The notes beneath the pieces were generated by a model that saw nothing but the letters and a program-made list of their open reading frames with translations, was not told the origin of the DNA and ran no database searches. Made by a program: the position numbers and the translations under genes. DNA of 64,000 bases. It comes from an uncultured Ruminococcus sp. (GTDB lineage Bacteria; Bacillota; Clostridia; Oscillospirales; Ruminococcaceae). Below are positions 62,154 to 64,000 of the stretch, in pieces. Within the stretch, counting starts at the first letter, position 1. Each line of letters opens with the position of its first letter. The stretch is from positions 1 to 64,000 of the forward strand of contig UQKC01000004.1 of NCBI GenBank assembly GCA_900541495.1, in the 5' to 3' direction.

Positions 62154-62974
62154 AGCTGTATTTTGCGACCGATGAAAAAATTGCCGAAACTTCATCAAAA
62201 GGCAATCAGGAAAAATGGTATGACGAAGCTTCGGACCGATGGTTCAAGCTTGACCAATTTGGCTACGAAGCATTGAGCGAGTGTGCCGTTTCCGCAATAC
62301 TTGAATTCAGCAATATTGAAACCGACACTCCGTTTGATTTTGTGCATTATGAAATGGAGAGCGTTTTTGCTCATAATCGTACGCGCACAGGCTGTTCAAG
62401 CAGGAATTTTCTTGCGAAAGATCAGTCGATAATAACATTGAGCCACCTGCTGAACAGAGTGCTTGATGAACCGCTCAAAGAAAAATTGAACCGTCTTTCG
62501 AGTGACAAAAAGCGAATACAATTCCTTGCCGAAAAGGCAGCTGAGTTCACGGGACTTGAGCATTTTCCCGAATACCTCACGCTGATTTTTGAAGTTGATG
62601 CGCTTTTCCTCAATGACGACCGCCACCTTAACAATATAGCGGCCATTGAAGAGGACGGAAAATATTCCTACTGCCCGATATTTGACAACGGCGCTGCGCT
62701 TTTGTCAAATACGCAGCTTTCGCAAATGGATATCGAGCCGAAAGCGCTTATTTCCGCAGTGACCGCCCGACCGTTCGGCACTACATTTACACGTCAGATG
62801 CGAAGCGCCGAAGCCTTGTTCGGTCAGCAGCTTCATATTCCGCGCTTTACAAAATCGCAGATAAAAGACCTGCTTGCGCCGATGCTTGAATTCTACCCAG
62901 AGCGCGACAGAGGGATAATATCCGACCGTGCGGCGGAATGTGTACTCCAAAGGCAGAAATTCCTCGAGCAGTAA
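62129..62974 (+). CDS. HipA-like serine/threonine kinase, putative toxin
   Basis: 281 residues. HipA/PI-kinase-like C-terminal core: catalytic loop LNDDRHLNNIAAI and metal-binding PIFDNGAALLS are intact, while the N-terminal HipA subdomain is replaced by a short YFATDEKIAETSSKGNQEKW region. No HipB-type helix-turn-helix gene lies near. HipA-type toxins phosphorylate translation targets such as glutamyl-tRNA synthetase; the target here is unknown. GGAGGAT precedes ATG 62129. Confidence 0.78.
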   Translation: MDKNRKDVKLYFATDEKIAETSSKGNQEKWYDEASDRWFKLDQFGYEALSECAVSAILEFSNIETDTPFDFVHYEMESVFAHNRTRTGCSSRNFLAKDQSIITLSHLLNRVLDEPLKEKLNRLSSDKKRIQFLAEKAAEFTGLEHFPEYLTLIFEVDALFLNDDRHLNNIAAIEEDGKYSYCPIFDNGAALLSNTQLSQMDIEPKALISAVTARPFGTTFTRQMRSAEALFGQQLHIPRFTKSQIKDLLAPMLEFYPERDRGIISDRAAECVLQRQKFLEQ

Positions 62975-62984
62975 ACCAACAAAA

Positions 62985-63013
62985 ATGACCGCAAACAAAA
63001 TGTCTGCGGTCAT
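62985..63013. terminator. Bidirectional terminator
   Basis: ATGACCGCA (62985-62993) pairs with TGCGGTCAT (63005-63013) between convergent genes; A-rich and T-rich flanks lie on either side. Confidence 0.7.
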
Positions 63014-63025
63014 AATTATATCTAT

Positions 63026-63478
63026 TTACTTTCTGCGCGACTGGCTTCTGCGCTTGTTGTCAACATTCTTTTTGATGTCGCTCATACGCTCTTCGGAGCT
63101 CTGCTTGAAGCGGTTCATCATATCCTCAAATGCTGCCTCGGGTGTCATGGGGGTCTTGTCCTGCTGTGCAGGTCTGCGGTCATTGCCGCGTCCGCCGTTG
63201 TATGGTCTTCTGCCGCCGTTGTCACGGTGCTGCGGCGGGGGATTATCGACAGCCTTTTTTATCGAAAGTGAGATCTTGCCGTTCTCGCCGATAGCAAGCA
63301 CCTTTACCTTAACGGTCTGTCCCTCGGTGAGATGATCTCTTATTTCGTTTACGAAACTGTTAGCGACCTCGCTGATATGTACCATTCCTGTCGTTCCGGG
63401 TTCAAGCTCGACAAATGCGCCGAATTTTGTGATGCCCGTAACTTTTCCTTCGTAAATGTTTCCAACTTCAAGCTGCAT
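63026..63478 (-). CDS. yabR: S1 RNA-binding domain protein (YabR-like)
   Basis: 150 residues. One S1 domain at the N terminus (VGNIYEGKVTGITKFGAFVE, GMVHISEVA, ISLSIKKA) and a disordered Arg/Asn/Gly/Gln-rich tail. YabR lies downstream of divIC in Bacillus, the same order as here. Probably binds RNA or ribosomes. Confidence 0.88.
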   Translation of the reverse strand: MQLEVGNIYEGKVTGITKFGAFVELEPGTTGMVHISEVANSFVNEIRDHLTEGQTVKVKVLAIGENGKISLSIKKAVDNPPPQHRDNGGRRPYNGGRGNDRRPAQQDKTPMTPEAAFEDMMNRFKQSSEERMSDIKKNVDNKRRSQSRRK

Positions 63479-63558
63479 AAAAAGATTTTTAACCTCTCTA
63501 ATTTTTATATTCTAAAAGCGATTTTCGACAAGCGTTTTTCGCCAAGCGATTTTTCGCT

Positions 63559-63909
63559 TTAGTTCCTTGTTGTATCGTAGAAGCGGCGCTCGTTCGGATA
63601 GGCAAAGCCGAGAACTTCGATAGCGATCTTTTCCATATAAGCGCGCTCATCGTCTTCGGCGAGGATAGAAGCGTACTCATCGTTTTCCGCTTCAAGCTGT
63701 GCAGCCTTTTCCTCGAGCTGGGAAAGCTTTTTCTTCTTTTCGGCAATGTCAGCCTGAGTTACAACAAATGAGCTTACCGAATATACGATAACGACCGCGC
63801 CTGCGAGCGAAGCCAGACCGCGCATAAAAGGTCCGCCGTTTTTCTTGCGGTTTTCCGAACGCTGCTGTTTTTCTTTCTGCTTGACATAAGCTTTATAGGT
63901 CTTTCCCAT
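63559..63909 (-). CDS. divIC: Septum formation initiator family protein DivIC/FtsB
   Basis: 116 residues from ATG 63909, which follows GGAGGTG; the longer frame to 63960 lacks a ribosome site. A basic cytoplasmic tail, one membrane helix (LASLAGAVVIVYSVSSFVV), a coiled coil (KKKLSQLEEKAAQLEAEND), and the C-terminal GFAYPNERRFYD motif. Acts in the FtsL-DivIC-DivIB complex at the division septum. Confidence 0.93.
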   Translation of the reverse strand: MGKTYKAYVKQKEKQQRSENRKKNGGPFMRGLASLAGAVVIVYSVSSFVVTQADIAEKKKKLSQLEEKAAQLEAENDEYASILAEDDERAYMEKIAIEVLGFAYPNERRFYDTTRN

Positions 63910-64000
63910 TTTGCTGCACCTCCGTTCCTTTACAATTCCGAAATATATTTTTATTGCCACTTTCAGATGATAACATTATACTACATAGGGGCATAATTTT

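Noticed and set aside
1..64000. CRISPR array, tRNA, rRNA or prophage
   Set aside because: No regularly spaced repeats, cloverleaf-like sequence, rRNA segment or phage structural gene was seen on reading both strands.

Overview
The window reads as a chromosomal segment of a motile Gram-positive gut-type Clostridia (Oscillospirales/Ruminococcaceae-like; inferred from content, no 16S is present). Supporting signs are FliY in place of plain FliN, a SigD-type sigma factor, CheC/CheD, RNase Y, a T-box on thrS, a DivIC-YabR pair, 3D-domain and DegV proteins, and TTGACA-17-TATAAT promoters. No rRNA, tRNA, CRISPR array or prophage was seen.

Layout. (i) 1-20.3 kb is a mosaic of small units: a cysteine-cluster protein, a MATE exporter behind a terminator-like leader, a hybrid histidine kinase with degV, a cupin, a G5/3D cell-wall protein, a nitroreductase, and anaerobic ribonucleotide reductase nrdDG behind two NrdR-type boxes, followed by a phosphatase and an RlmI-type methyltransferase. 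Then come sbcC without sbcD, a membrane protein, an AT-rich DUF3267 gene bracketed by direct repeats, and a PfkB sugar kinase. (ii) 20.5-22.5 kb is a three-gene unit PilZ-ParA-ComFB that ends in a terminator. (iii) 22.8-49.5 kb is a nearly uninterrupted flagellar/chemotaxis supercluster: flgBC fliE fliF-J fliK flgD (TIGR02530-type gene) flgE flbD motAB fliM fliY cheY fliO-R flhB flhA sigD flgF/G-type genes cheC cheD. flhF, flhG and fliL are absent from their usual places. (iv) 49.5-55.3 kb has purine nucleoside phosphorylase and, on the other strand, rny plus an operon of an O-antigen-ligase-like protein, DUF4321 and the flagellin lysine methylase FliB. (v) 55.5-64 kb has a possible structured RNA, T-box-thrS, a methyltransferase, an acetyltransferase, a DEAD-box helicase, a two-gene AbrB-like/HipA-like kinase system whose first gene needs an ATT start, and yabR-divIC.

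How it works together: the supercluster builds the basal body, export gate, hook, switch and stator, and encodes the sigma factor for late genes. FliB probably modifies flagellin made elsewhere. The PilZ-ParA-ComFB trio looks like a second-messenger and placement input to the flagellum, possibly covering for the missing FlhF/FlhG.

Between genes lie several dispersed repeat families: short palindromes built on GTAGGGGACGGG and GGGCGGATATTGAATCC, long perfect hairpins, a larger fold-back repeat found twice, and a 161-bp non-autonomous transposon-like element found twice with 3-bp target duplications. One copy of the last sits inside a repeat whose uninterrupted sister lies 0.8 kb away.
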